Shown in pieces: positions 1-5,349 of a stretch of 5,384 nucleotides of DNA. The position numbers and the translations under genes are program-made. Source of the stretch: an uncultured Acidobacteriota bacterium (lineage in GTDB: Bacteria; Acidobacteriota; Blastocatellia; Pyrinomonadales; Pyrinomonadaceae). The stretch lies in assembly GCA_902826385.1 (NCBI GenBank), contig CADEEU010000255.1, positions 1 through 5,384 on the forward strand. The letters run 5' to 3'. The stretch's first letter is position 1. Every line of letters begins with the position of its first letter. The notes under the pieces were generated by a model. That model made no database searches, was not told the origin of the DNA, and saw only the letters and a list, made by a program, of their open reading frames with translations.

Positions 1-1669
1 GCGTAACCCAGTTGATAATTTGATATGGGTCGGCAATGTCGCAGGTCTTGCAGTGAACGCAGTTCGAGAAGTTGACCTTCAACTCGGGCCGTTGGGTCTT
101 TTCGCTGTACTCCATTTCATAAACGGCGGCCGGGCAGAATTTCTGGCAAGGATTTCCAAATTCCTCGGCGCAACGCGTCGCACAGAGTTCCGTATCGACT
201 ACGTGAAGATGCGACGGCTGATCTTCGTCGTGAGAGACGCCAGCGTGATAAACGTCGGTTACTTTGTCGAAGATCGTCTCTTTGTCGAATTTCAAATCGG
301 CGTAACGCGTGTGATCGGTGTGGCCGTGGCGGTCGTTGATGTGCTGCATCCGCTCATGGCCGGCGATGTGGTGCTCTTTTGGCATAAAGCCCCACGCGAG
401 ACCCTTTGTCATAAACTGCAAACCCGTGTTTATCAACGCCGACCAGCGTCCGCTTTGAAACGCACCGTGGAAATTGCGCACGGGATGAAGCTCGTCATAG
501 ATCCAGCTCAGGTTAACTTTTTCGGCAAAATGCTTGAGAGTATTCGACGTAAAATCGCCGTGCTGGAACGCACCGATGATAGTTTCGGCCGCGAGCATCC
601 CGCTTTTCATTGCGGTGTGAATTCCCTTGATCCGCTGGCCGTTCAGGAACGAAGCACAGTCGCCGACCAGCAGCACGCCGTCCGCGTAAAGCTGCGGCAT
701 CGTGTAATAACCGCCGGCGTTGATCGTCTTGGCTCCGTACTTCAGCATTTTGCCGCCTTTAAGAATCTCGGCAACTTTTGGGTGCGTTTTGAATTTTTGA
801 AATTCGGCGTGCGGATCGATTGTCGGATCTAAGTAGTCCAGACCGGTCACGTAACCGATACTGATCGCGTTGTTCTTCAGTCCATATATCCAGCCGCCGC
901 CGTACGTTTTTGTATCGGATGGGAACCCTAGTGTATGTACAACGCGGCCTTCGGGAAACCGGCCGGCAGGAACTTCCCACAACTCTTTTACGCCGAGCGA
1001 GAATACCTGTGCTTCCTTGCCTTCATTCAACCCCAACCGTGCCGTCAGTTGCTTTGCCAACGATCCGCGTGAGCCTTCGCCCAGGACCGTGACCTTTGCC
1101 AAAAGATCGACGCCGGGTTCGAAGTTGCCTTTCCGATGTCCCTCCTTATCAATTCCCTTGTCACCTGTCCGCACGCCGATAACCCGCTCGTGATCGTCGT
1201 ACAACACCTCGGCAGCAGGAAATTCAGGAAAGATGTTGATGCCGGCCTCTTCGCATTTTTCGGCCAGCCATTCGCACATCTTCGATAGGCTAACAATGTA
1301 TTTGCCCTTGTTTTTGAGAGGCGGCGGAACTATTGGCGGTTGTATCGCTCTGTTTTTGGTCAGATACCAAAACGCGTCCTCGGTCACTACGGTATCCACC
1401 GGACAGCCCTGTTCGAGAAAATCCGGCATCAGCTCGCGTATCGCGATCGGATCCATCACCGCACCCGACAGGATATGAGCCCCCACGTACGGCCCTTTTT
1501 CGACGATACCGATCTCGATGTCGCCGACCTTGTTCCCGTGCAGCAACCCGCGCTCTATCCGCTCATCATGCTCCGCGATGCTGTTCTTCAAGTGCAAAGC
1601 CGCCGCCAAATTCGCCGGTCCAGCCCCGACAAACACCACGTCCATCTCGATCTGTTCGCGTTCGATCAT
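1..1669 (-). CDS. Electron transfer flavoprotein:quinone oxidoreductase (ETF-QO), missing only its extreme C-terminus at the window edge
   Basis: This enzyme accepts electrons from reduced ETF, which is loaded by acyl-CoA and amino-acid dehydrogenases, and passes them through FAD and a 4Fe-4S cluster to membrane quinone. I translated the minus strand from ATG at 1669 and found 556 open codons reaching the edge. Residues 11-21 (VVFVGAGPANL) are the FAD-binding Rossmann loop. Residues near 337 (GDCASFLN, then IKGIHTAMKSG) form the second conserved flavin/quinone region. The C-terminal ferredoxin-like domain has Cys512, Cys537, Cys540 and Cys543 (NCVHCKTC), the four cluster ligands with the spacing usual for the family. 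The protein ends DPYQIINWVT, so about one residue plus the stop is missing. There is no signal peptide; family members are peripheral membrane proteins. An in-frame TAA lies 15 bases upstream of the ATG, so no earlier start is possible, and no Shine-Dalgarno is visible. Identification is very secure. The symbols etfD and ETFDH are both used for this family. Confidence 0.97.
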   Translation of the reverse strand, partial: MIEREQIEMDVVFVGAGPANLAAALHLKNSIAEHDERIERGLLHGNKVGDIEIGIVEKGPYVGAHILSGAVMDPIAIRELMPDFLEQGCPVDTVVTEDAFWYLTKNRAIQPPIVPPPLKNKGKYIVSLSKMCEWLAEKCEEAGINIFPEFPAAEVLYDDHERVIGVRTGDKGIDKEGHRKGNFEPGVDLLAKVTVLGEGSRGSLAKQLTARLGLNEGKEAQVFSLGVKELWEVPAGRFPEGRVVHTLGFPSDTKTYGGGWIYGLKNNAISIGYVTGLDYLDPTIDPHAEFQKFKTHPKVAEILKGGKMLKYGAKTINAGGYYTMPQLYADGVLLVGDCASFLNGQRIKGIHTAMKSGMLAAETIIGAFQHGDFTSNTLKHFAEKVNLSWIYDELHPVRNFHGAFQSGRWSALINTGLQFMTKGLAWGFMPKEHHIAGHERMQHINDRHGHTDHTRYADLKFDKETIFDKVTDVYHAGVSHDEDQPSHLHVVDTELCATRCAEEFGNPCQKFCPAAVYEMEYSEKTQRPELKVNFSNCVHCKTCDIADPYQIINWVT

Positions 1670-1679
1670 ACAATTTACG

Positions 1680-1708
1680 ATTTAAGTCATTGCCTGAATT
1701 CTTAGCAA
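1680..1708 (-). promoter_or_regulatory. Candidate sigma70 promoter for the ETF-QO gene
   Basis: On the minus strand, TTGCTA (1703-1708; 4 of 6 to TTGACA) is followed after exactly 17 bases by TTAAAT (1680-1685; 4 of 6 to TATAAT). The start codon lies only 10 bases beyond the -10 box, so the predicted leader would be a few bases at most. This fits the absence of a Shine-Dalgarno. The rest of the 146-bp gap 1670-1815 shows no gene and no convincing terminator. A weak GAAAC/GTTTTC stem follows the upstream gene's stop. Both boxes are only moderate matches, so this is an inference. Confidence 0.35.
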
Positions 1709-1815
1709 AGTGTATCAGACGATTCCGGCATTGTGGAGCGACCCGTGAGAGTGACCGCGTTGTTTGCTCGGTCGATTCCAAGTTCATGCCTTGTACAGAA
1801 CGAAAACGGAGTTTC

Positions 1816-2358
1816 CTAGGTCTTAAACTGCTCGATGTAGCCGTTGAGGTCTTTTTGGAGATCTTTGTGTCGGTTGTAACCGCGTAGTGTTATGAGGTCG
1901 AGGAGGCGGCGAGCGTCTTCGACCTCGTTTGGCGATGCGGCGTCTAGTAAATTCTGGAGATCGATGATGTCCTTTATGCGGGTTTTAGGGTTTGCGGAGA
2001 GTACCTTCAAGGCGATCAACGACGAACGCGATGCAACCTGAGGGGTAAGTCCGGCAAAAATTTCGATCTTACTTGAACCCTCAACCACCTCGCGTTCGAT
2101 TCCGGTGGAAGCAAAAAGCAGATCAACAAAAACCTCTCGCTCACCTACAGAGATCATCCTCACAGTAGCCAATCGTCCTGACTCGTCACTATCGAGAAGC
2201 ACTTCCGCCCGGTAACCTAAACTGATCAGAGATCGAACTATGGATTCCGCCTCAGCATCGTCATTCACGACCACCGCAAGATCCAAATCGTTTGTGGTTC
2301 GGACAACGGATCGGAACGATACTGCTATTCCGCCAACAACGGCGTATTTCACACCCAT
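1816..2358 (-). CDS. Nucleotidyltransferase-fold protein, AbiEii/MenT-like (possible toxin); true start probably upstream
   Basis: This is a small stand-alone DNA-polymerase-beta-type nucleotidyltransferase. Numbering from the ATG at 2358, the fold signature is visible: VVGG at 7-10, then TTNDLDLAV with Asp24 and Asp26 as the metal-binding DxD, and a third acidic residue at Asp79 (EVFVDLLFA). Later come ASRSSLIALKVLSANPKTRIKD and IIDLQNLL, the K...R.KD..DL..LL pattern of AbiEii-type proteins. Proteins of this kind transfer nucleotides to tRNA or other targets, and some are toxins; the substrate here is unknown. The ATG falls almost at the first beta strand, which is too late for the family. 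The same frame stays open upstream to a TGA at about 2439 and encodes a helix-like stretch ending AAARLNKMGVKYAVVGG, but contains no ATG, GTG or TTG. ATT at 2430 would give 204 aa (see findings). It sits just downstream of a 68-aa gene on the same strand and is probably co-transcribed with it. The fold is confident, the start and role are not. Confidence 0.8.
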   Translation of the reverse strand: MGVKYAVVGGIAVSFRSVVRTTNDLDLAVVVNDDAEAESIVRSLISLGYRAEVLLDSDESGRLATVRMISVGEREVFVDLLFASTGIEREVVEGSSKIEIFAGLTPQVASRSSLIALKVLSANPKTRIKDIIDLQNLLDAASPNEVEDARRLLDLITLRGYNRHKDLQKDLNGYIEQFKT

Positions 2359-2420
2359 TTTATTAAGGCGTGCCGCAGCGGTTCGGGTGTGTTCCTCAAG
2401 ATGTCGAATAGGTCGGATGT

Positions 2421-2627
2421 TTATTTGAATCGGGAAAGATCACCTATGCGGCCGACGCCATCGCCAAACTCAGCTCCGGGTCGGTCTTTAAGCCACTTGC
2501 AGATCTCGATCTCAATCTGCTCAGGCGTAATATTTGGATTCTTTTCTTTGAGCCTAAAGACAAAAGCTCGCTCGGCGAGTTGTTGAAGTTCGCTGATCAT
2601 TTCGAAAGTCGCAATGCCGTTTTCCAC
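2421..2627 (-). CDS. Small conserved-looking hypothetical protein (68 aa) paired with the nucleotidyltransferase
   Basis: The protein starts at GTG (2627) and ends with TAA at 2421. It has a helical N-terminal half (about residues 10-30, with ISELQQLAERAFVFRLKEKN) followed by a C-terminal stretch NITPEQIEIEICKWLKDRPG, then AEFGDGVGR (residues 32-60). The pattern helix - acidic/hydrophobic helix - WL..RPGA..GD..GR is one I recall from short proteins encoded directly next to nucleotidyltransferase genes in several phyla, where it is generally unnamed. I know no assigned function. Position, size and orientation suggest a partner or antitoxin of the following nucleotidyltransferase; this is inference from context only. 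It is not the winged-helix AbiEi antitoxin, which is much larger. No membrane segment or signal peptide is present. An internal ATG at residue 10 is an alternative start, but a -10-like TAAAAT lies right before the GTG. Confidence 0.7.
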   Translation of the reverse strand: MENGIATFEMISELQQLAERAFVFRLKEKNPNITPEQIEIEICKWLKDRPGAEFGDGVGRIGDLSRFK

Positions 2628-2633
2628 ACTACG

Positions 2634-2641
2634 ATTTTACC
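2634..2641 (-). promoter_or_regulatory. Extended -10 promoter candidate for the small-protein/nucleotidyltransferase pair
   Basis: The minus strand reads TGGTAAAAT, a TGn extended -10 with TAAAAT at 2634-2639 (5 of 6 to TATAAT). It is followed by exactly six bases and then the GTG start at 2627, so transcription would begin at or next to the start codon (a leaderless message). No good -35 is seen, which the TGn extension can compensate for. The 87-bp gap 2628-2714 also carries a seven-T run on the minus strand (2644-2650) after a GCG...CGC stem of only three base pairs. That is at best a very weak terminator for mtnA, so it is not listed separately. Confidence 0.4.
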
Positions 2642-2714
2642 ATAAAAAAAGCGTCTTTTCGCGGCATAAATGCGTGACGTTAACTGAACAGGTGAGCATC
2701 GCAAGCCCAGCCGA

Positions 2715-3770
2715 TTACGACGCAAATTGCGCTTTCAAAGTCTCCGTATACGGCGCTTTCGCAACTCCTTTTTCCGTAATGATCGCTGTCACCAGGTCAT
2801 TCGGTGTCACATCGAATGCATAATTAGAAACACCGACGCCGAGCGGCGCTAGTTGATTTTCCTTGATATGCGTCACTTCGCGTTCGTCACGTTCTTCGAT
2901 GGGTATGTCTTCGCCGGTTGGGCAGTTCAGATCGACGGTGGAGAGCGGGGCCGCGACGTAGAACGGGATGCCGTGGCGATGAGCAAGAACCGCGACCATG
3001 TAGGTGCCGATCTTGTTCGCGACATCGCCGTTTGCGGCGATGCGGTCGCTGCCGACCACGACGGCGTGGACGCCTCCCTTTTTCATGATGTGGCCGCTCA
3101 TGTTGTCTGTGATTAGCGTGACAGGTATGTCGTCTTCCATCAGCTCCCACGCGGTCAGGCGCGCTCCTTGAAGGTAAGGCCGCGTCTCGTCGGCGATAAC
3201 CGAAACTTTCTTTCCCTGATCGACCGCTCCGCGGATAACGCCGAGCGCCGTTCCCCAAACGCCACCGGTCGCTAGTGCTCCCGCATTGCAGTGAGTAAGA
3301 ACGGTGGAGTTGTCGTCCAGCAATTCGCCGCCGAATTGAGCGATTAATCTTTGCGATTCGATATCCTCGTCATGGATTGCCTTCGCATCGTCCAGGAGAA
3401 TCTGCTTTATCTCGCTGACCGACTTCCCTTCCGACTTCGCTTTCTGAAAAGTTCGCTTCATGCGGTCCAGCGCCCAGAACAGATTCACTGCGGTCGGCCG
3501 CGTTTTTGCAAGCACGTCCGAAGCAAAATCCAATTCTTCTTCCAGATCGTCGACATTCGTCCCAACAAATGTCTTTGCGGCTAAAGCAACACCGTAAGCC
3601 GCCGAAACGCCGATAGCCGGGGCACCGCGAACGACCATGTCCTTGATGCCGGCGGCGACCTCATTATACGTCCGCAGCGTCAGCCACTTTTCCTCCGTTG
3701 GCAAAAGCCGCTGGTCCAGCATCGAAACACCTTCGTCGGTCCACTTAACAGGAATGATATTGAGTTTCAT
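2715..3770 (-). CDS. mtnA: S-methyl-5-thioribose-1-phosphate isomerase (MtnA)
   Basis: This cytosolic enzyme converts 5-methylthioribose-1-phosphate to 5-methylthioribulose-1-phosphate in methionine salvage, recycling the methylthioadenosine left by polyamine synthesis and other SAM reactions. The protein is 351 aa from ATG at 3770, the usual family length, and belongs to the eIF2B-like alpha/beta/delta superfamily. Visible motifs are RGAPAIG at 48-54, LTHCNAGALATGG with the catalytic Cys161, ADETRPYLQGARLTAWEL at about 193-210, ITDNM at 220-224, VVGSDRIAANGDVANKIGT with the catalytic Asp242, and PLSTVDLNCPTGEDIPIEER at 275-294. Both catalytic residues are present. A TTG at 3788 would add six residues, but it lies inside the inverted repeat and MKLNIIPVKW is a typical N-terminus, so ATG 3770 is preferred. 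No other salvage gene is nearby, so the rest of the pathway must be elsewhere. There is no clear Shine-Dalgarno. Confidence 0.96.
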   Translation of the reverse strand: MKLNIIPVKWTDEGVSMLDQRLLPTEEKWLTLRTYNEVAAGIKDMVVRGAPAIGVSAAYGVALAAKTFVGTNVDDLEEELDFASDVLAKTRPTAVNLFWALDRMKRTFQKAKSEGKSVSEIKQILLDDAKAIHDEDIESQRLIAQFGGELLDDNSTVLTHCNAGALATGGVWGTALGVIRGAVDQGKKVSVIADETRPYLQGARLTAWELMEDDIPVTLITDNMSGHIMKKGGVHAVVVGSDRIAANGDVANKIGTYMVAVLAHRHGIPFYVAAPLSTVDLNCPTGEDIPIEERDEREVTHIKENQLAPLGVGVSNYAFDVTPNDLVTAIITEKGVAKAPYTETLKAQFAS

Positions 3771-3777
3771 AATAAGG

Positions 3778-3838
3778 TCAGAGTCCAAGCTGCAGCTTGC
3801 TTTCAGTGCGGTAAGACAAGCTGAAGCTTGAACTCTGA
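3778..3838. repeat. 61-bp imperfect inverted repeat between mtnA and its promoter
   Basis: Two 22-bp arms (3778-3799 and 3817-3838) are reverse complements except at two positions, separated by a 17-bp spacer that can itself form a CTT/AAG inner stem. Each arm also contains a smaller 14-bp palindrome: CAAGCTGCAGCTTG is perfect at 3786-3799, and CAAGCTGAAGCTTG at 3817-3830 is perfect except at the centre. One large hairpin or two small ones are therefore possible. The repeat ends seven bases before the mtnA ATG. It may be a REP-like dispersed palindrome or a structured leader (see findings). Confidence 0.85.
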
Positions 3839-3845
3839 ACTAAGG

Positions 3846-3874
3846 ATTTTACGTAAAATTGACAACCTAAACAA
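3846..3874 (-). promoter_or_regulatory. Candidate sigma70 promoter for mtnA, overlapped by a perfect palindrome
   Basis: On the minus strand, TTGTTT (3869-3874) lies 17 bases before TAAAAT (3846-3851; 5 of 6 to TATAAT). The expected transcription start is near 3839, right at the outer edge of the inverted repeat. The -10 box is half of the perfect palindrome ATTTTACGTAAAAT (3846-3859), which could be an operator or simply two mirrored -10 boxes. The -35 is weak apart from its TTG. Confidence 0.45.
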
Positions 3875-3903
3875 ATATGAAACTTTAACCGTGGTTACTT
3901 AGC

Positions 3904-3932
3904 TTCATGAATCTTTTGGCTCGAGATAAAAT
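3904..3932 (+). promoter_or_regulatory. Candidate promoter for the macro-domain gene, probably leaderless
   Basis: TAAAAT at 3927-3932 matches the -10 consensus at 5 of 6 positions and lies six bases before the ATG at 3939, so the predicted transcription start coincides with the start codon. TTCATG at 3904-3909 is a poor -35 (3 of 6) at 17-bp spacing. No Shine-Dalgarno precedes the ATG, which fits a leaderless message. Confidence 0.4.
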
Positions 3933-3938
3933 ACAGAC

Positions 3939-4487
3939 ATGCCCCGCGAACTCCTAGATGGCCGGCTGATCGTGAAAGTCGGTGACATAACCGAAGAGAG
4001 TGTTGACGCAATTGTGAACGCCGCGAACCGAACATTGCTCGGCGGAGGCGGTGTGGATGGAGCGATCCATCGCAAAGGCGGACCGGCGGTTTACGAAGCC
4101 TGTAAACGCATACGCGAAACCGAACTACCAGACGGCCTGCCGACCGGTCAAGCCGTTATCACGACCGGCGGAAATCTATCCGCCCGCTACGTCATTCACA
4201 CTGTTGGGCCGATTTACGGACACAACGACGGACGCGACGCCGAATTCCTCGCCGATTCATACCGAAACTGCCTGAAGCTCGCGGTCGAAAACGACCTGAC
4301 CTCGATCTCTTTCCCTTCCCTCTCAACCGGAGCCTTCGGATACCCAAAGCACGAAGCCGCTCCTATCGTATTTGAGACCATTAGAAATGAACTCGAGCTT
4401 TTGCCCGAGACGATTTTTGTCCGCCTTGTTCTGTTTTCTCAATCCGACGCTGAAACTTTTGTCCGGCACGCTCGAATTCCTGTCTAA
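3939..4487 (+). CDS. Macro-domain protein, MacroD/YmdB type (probable O-acetyl-ADP-ribose deacetylase / ADP-ribosyl hydrolase)
   Basis: This is a single-domain protein of 182 aa, the usual size for bacterial MacroD-type enzymes, which bind ADP-ribose and hydrolyse O-acetyl-ADP-ribose or remove ADP-ribose from acidic residues. The binding site is easy to read. VGDIT (14-18) contacts adenine. DAIVNAANRTLLGGGGVDGAIHR spans residues 23-45 and includes Asn27, Asn30, the glycine loop 35-38 and the catalytic-type Asp40. VIHTVGP occupies 85-91. FPSLSTGAFGYP (125-136) is the phosphate-binding loop. The cytoplasm is the expected location. The gene is divergent from mtnA, sharing a 168-bp control region, and is followed by the phosphorylase gene on the same strand. 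No DarT-like ADP-ribosyltransferase is adjacent, so an antitoxin role like DarG is not supported. Nothing is missing from the active site. The family call is firm; the natural substrate is unknown. Confidence 0.94.
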   Translation: MPRELLDGRLIVKVGDITEESVDAIVNAANRTLLGGGGVDGAIHRKGGPAVYEACKRIRETELPDGLPTGQAVITTGGNLSARYVIHTVGPIYGHNDGRDAEFLADSYRNCLKLAVENDLTSISFPSLSTGAFGYPKHEAAPIVFETIRNELELLPETIFVRLVLFSQSDAETFVRHARIPV

Positions 4488-4504
4488 ACCTCTTGCCTTG
4501 TGAT

Positions 4505-4533
4505 TTGCCTACGTGCGCTCCATTCGATATAGT
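4505..4533 (+). promoter_or_regulatory. Candidate sigma70 promoter for the glucan phosphorylase gene
   Basis: TTGCCT (4505-4510; 4 of 6 to TTGACA) and TATAGT (4528-4533; 5 of 6 to TATAAT) are separated by exactly 17 bases. This is the best-matching promoter in the window. Transcription would start near 4540, leaving a leader of about 40 bases that contains the small inverted repeat GCAACAAAGTTGC (4557-4569). It implies that the phosphorylase is transcribed independently of the macro gene, whose stop is at 4487. Confidence 0.45.
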
Positions 4534-4579
4534 TTTCGGATACTTTGCTCGCTTGTGCAACAAAGTTGCTTTATCACAT

Positions 4580-5347
4580 ATGAAGGAGTTTGAATCGACG
4601 GATTTGAGCAATTCCCAATCTGCAGCCGCGCGGTCGGCTGAACGAAATACAGGAGAGTACTTTTCGGCTAAGCGGCGTTTGGTAGAGCCGCTTTCGGCGT
4701 TAAACGATCTTTCCATGAACTTTTACTGGTCGTGGATGGCCGACGGCGCCGAGATCTTCCGCGAGATAGACCCGACACTCTGGGAAAAGTGCGAGCAAAG
4801 TCCGCGGCTGTTTTTGAAGTCTATCGGTGAGTTGCGTCTGCTGCAAAAATCGACCGATCTTACTTACGTCGAACGCCTCCGCAAATTCAAAACCAGATCA
4901 GATTCTTACCTGGCCGAAGGACCCAAATCCTTCGGAAAGGTCACACCGGAGAATCCCGCAGCTTATTTCTGCGCGGAATACGGCGTTCACAATTCGCTGC
5001 CGACGTATTCCGGCGGCCTCGGCATTCTGGCCGGCGATCACCTTAAATCGGCGAGCGACCTGAATGTTCCGCTTGTGGCGATCGGGCTTCTTTACCGCTA
5101 CGGTTACTTTCGGCAAACCATCGCCCACGATGGCTGGCAGGCCGAGGATTATCTCGACGTTTTCGATTCCGAGCTCGCGCTCACGCCTGTAAACGACGCG
5201 AACGGCGAGCGGATACATGTGGCGGTCCACATTCGCGGACGCGAGGTTCTGGCGCAGGCGTGGCTGGCCCGGGTCGGGCGCAAGTTCAACCGCGCCTGCG
5301 GCGGGCTGTTCGTCGCGATCGGCATCGCGTTGCCGATCCGGAGTTGA
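4580..5347 (+). CDS. glgP: Alpha-glucan (glycogen/maltodextrin) phosphorylase, N-terminal part, running into a foreign C-terminus
   Basis: Glucan phosphorylases release glucose-1-phosphate from the non-reducing ends of glycogen or maltodextrins, using pyridoxal phosphate. From ATG at 4580, residues 35-85 (LVEPLSALNDLSMNFYWSWM, then DPTLWEKC) match the N-terminal domain of the long bacterial phosphorylases (DUF3417-type). Residues 127-187 (PAAYFCAEYGVH, then LPTYSGGLGILAGDHLKSAS, then RYGYFRQTI) are the start of the catalytic domain. Family members usually exceed 700 aa; this frame stops after 255. Up to about residue 230 (REVLAQAWLARVGR) it follows the family. After that the expected PLYLLDTD-like segment is absent and KFNRACGGLFVAIGIALPIRS appears, which does not belong to a phosphorylase. 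The catalytic C-terminal half and the PLP lysine are missing, so this open frame as given cannot be an active enzyme. The frame is open upstream to 4493, but those residues (PCDLPTCAPFD...) overlap the promoter and look non-coding. No Shine-Dalgarno precedes ATG 4580. Confidence 0.85.
   Translation: MKEFESTDLSNSQSAAARSAERNTGEYFSAKRRLVEPLSALNDLSMNFYWSWMADGAEIFREIDPTLWEKCEQSPRLFLKSIGELRLLQKSTDLTYVERLRKFKTRSDSYLAEGPKSFGKVTPENPAAYFCAEYGVHNSLPTYSGGLGILAGDHLKSASDLNVPLVAIGLLYRYGYFRQTIAHDGWQAEDYLDVFDSELALTPVNDANGERIHVAVHIRGREVLAQAWLARVGRKFNRACGGLFVAIGIALPIRS
5263..5347 (+). other. Apparent C-terminal fragment of a LysE/RhtB-family exporter joined in frame to the phosphorylase
   Basis: The final codons of the frame (about residues 234-255) read RKFNRACGGLFVAIGIALPIRS. 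The wording NR.CGGLFV.IG.AL near a stop is typical of the last transmembrane helix of LysE/RhtB amino-acid exporters, especially from GC-rich proteobacteria. Of the 25 sense codons from CGG at 5270 to the stop, 24 end in G or C, against 19 of the 24 just before. The exact join is ambiguous because the residues AWLARVGR fit either parent. I see only this short tail, so the family call is moderate. Confidence 0.6.
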
Positions 5348-5349
5348 GC

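Noticed and set aside
20..832. A 270-codon open frame on the plus strand
   Set aside because: It lies wholly antisense to the ETF-QO gene, which shows family motifs and cluster cysteines along its full length. The plus-strand translation has no recognisable domain and is explained by codon bias of the opposite strand.
1735..1760. A 13-bp tandem-like repeat (GAGCGACCCGTGA / GAGTGACCGCGTT)
   Set aside because: Only two degenerate units are present and the similarity is limited to the first eight or nine bases, so chance is sufficient.
1333..1887. A 184-codon plus-strand open frame spanning the ETF-QO 5' end and the intergenic gap
   Set aside because: Its arginine/proline/serine-rich product is typical of an out-of-frame shadow, and it overlaps two well-supported minus-strand genes and the ETF-QO promoter.
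2644..2676. A rho-independent terminator after mtnA
   Set aside because: There is a seven-T run, but the stem before it is only GCG/CGC, too weak to support a terminator call.
2887..3258. A 123-codon minus-strand frame inside mtnA
   Set aside because: It is a second frame of the mtnA coding strand with an extremely Arg/Gly/His-rich product. MtnA itself is intact over the same bases.
3939..4487. The macro-domain gene as a DarG-type antitoxin
   Set aside because: No DarT-like ADP-ribosyltransferase is encoded next to it and the protein has only the macro domain, so a stand-alone MacroD/YmdB enzyme is the better call.
4493..4579. A 29-residue N-terminal extension of the phosphorylase from ATG 4493
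   Set aside because: The extension overlaps a good TTGCCT-17-TATAGT promoter, has no family similarity and no ribosome-binding site. ATG 4580 suits the family better.
4381..4716. A 111-codon minus-strand frame across the macro-phosphorylase junction
   Set aside because: It is antisense to the ends of two clear genes and to the phosphorylase promoter, and its product is low-complexity Lys/Arg/Ser-rich with no recognisable motif.
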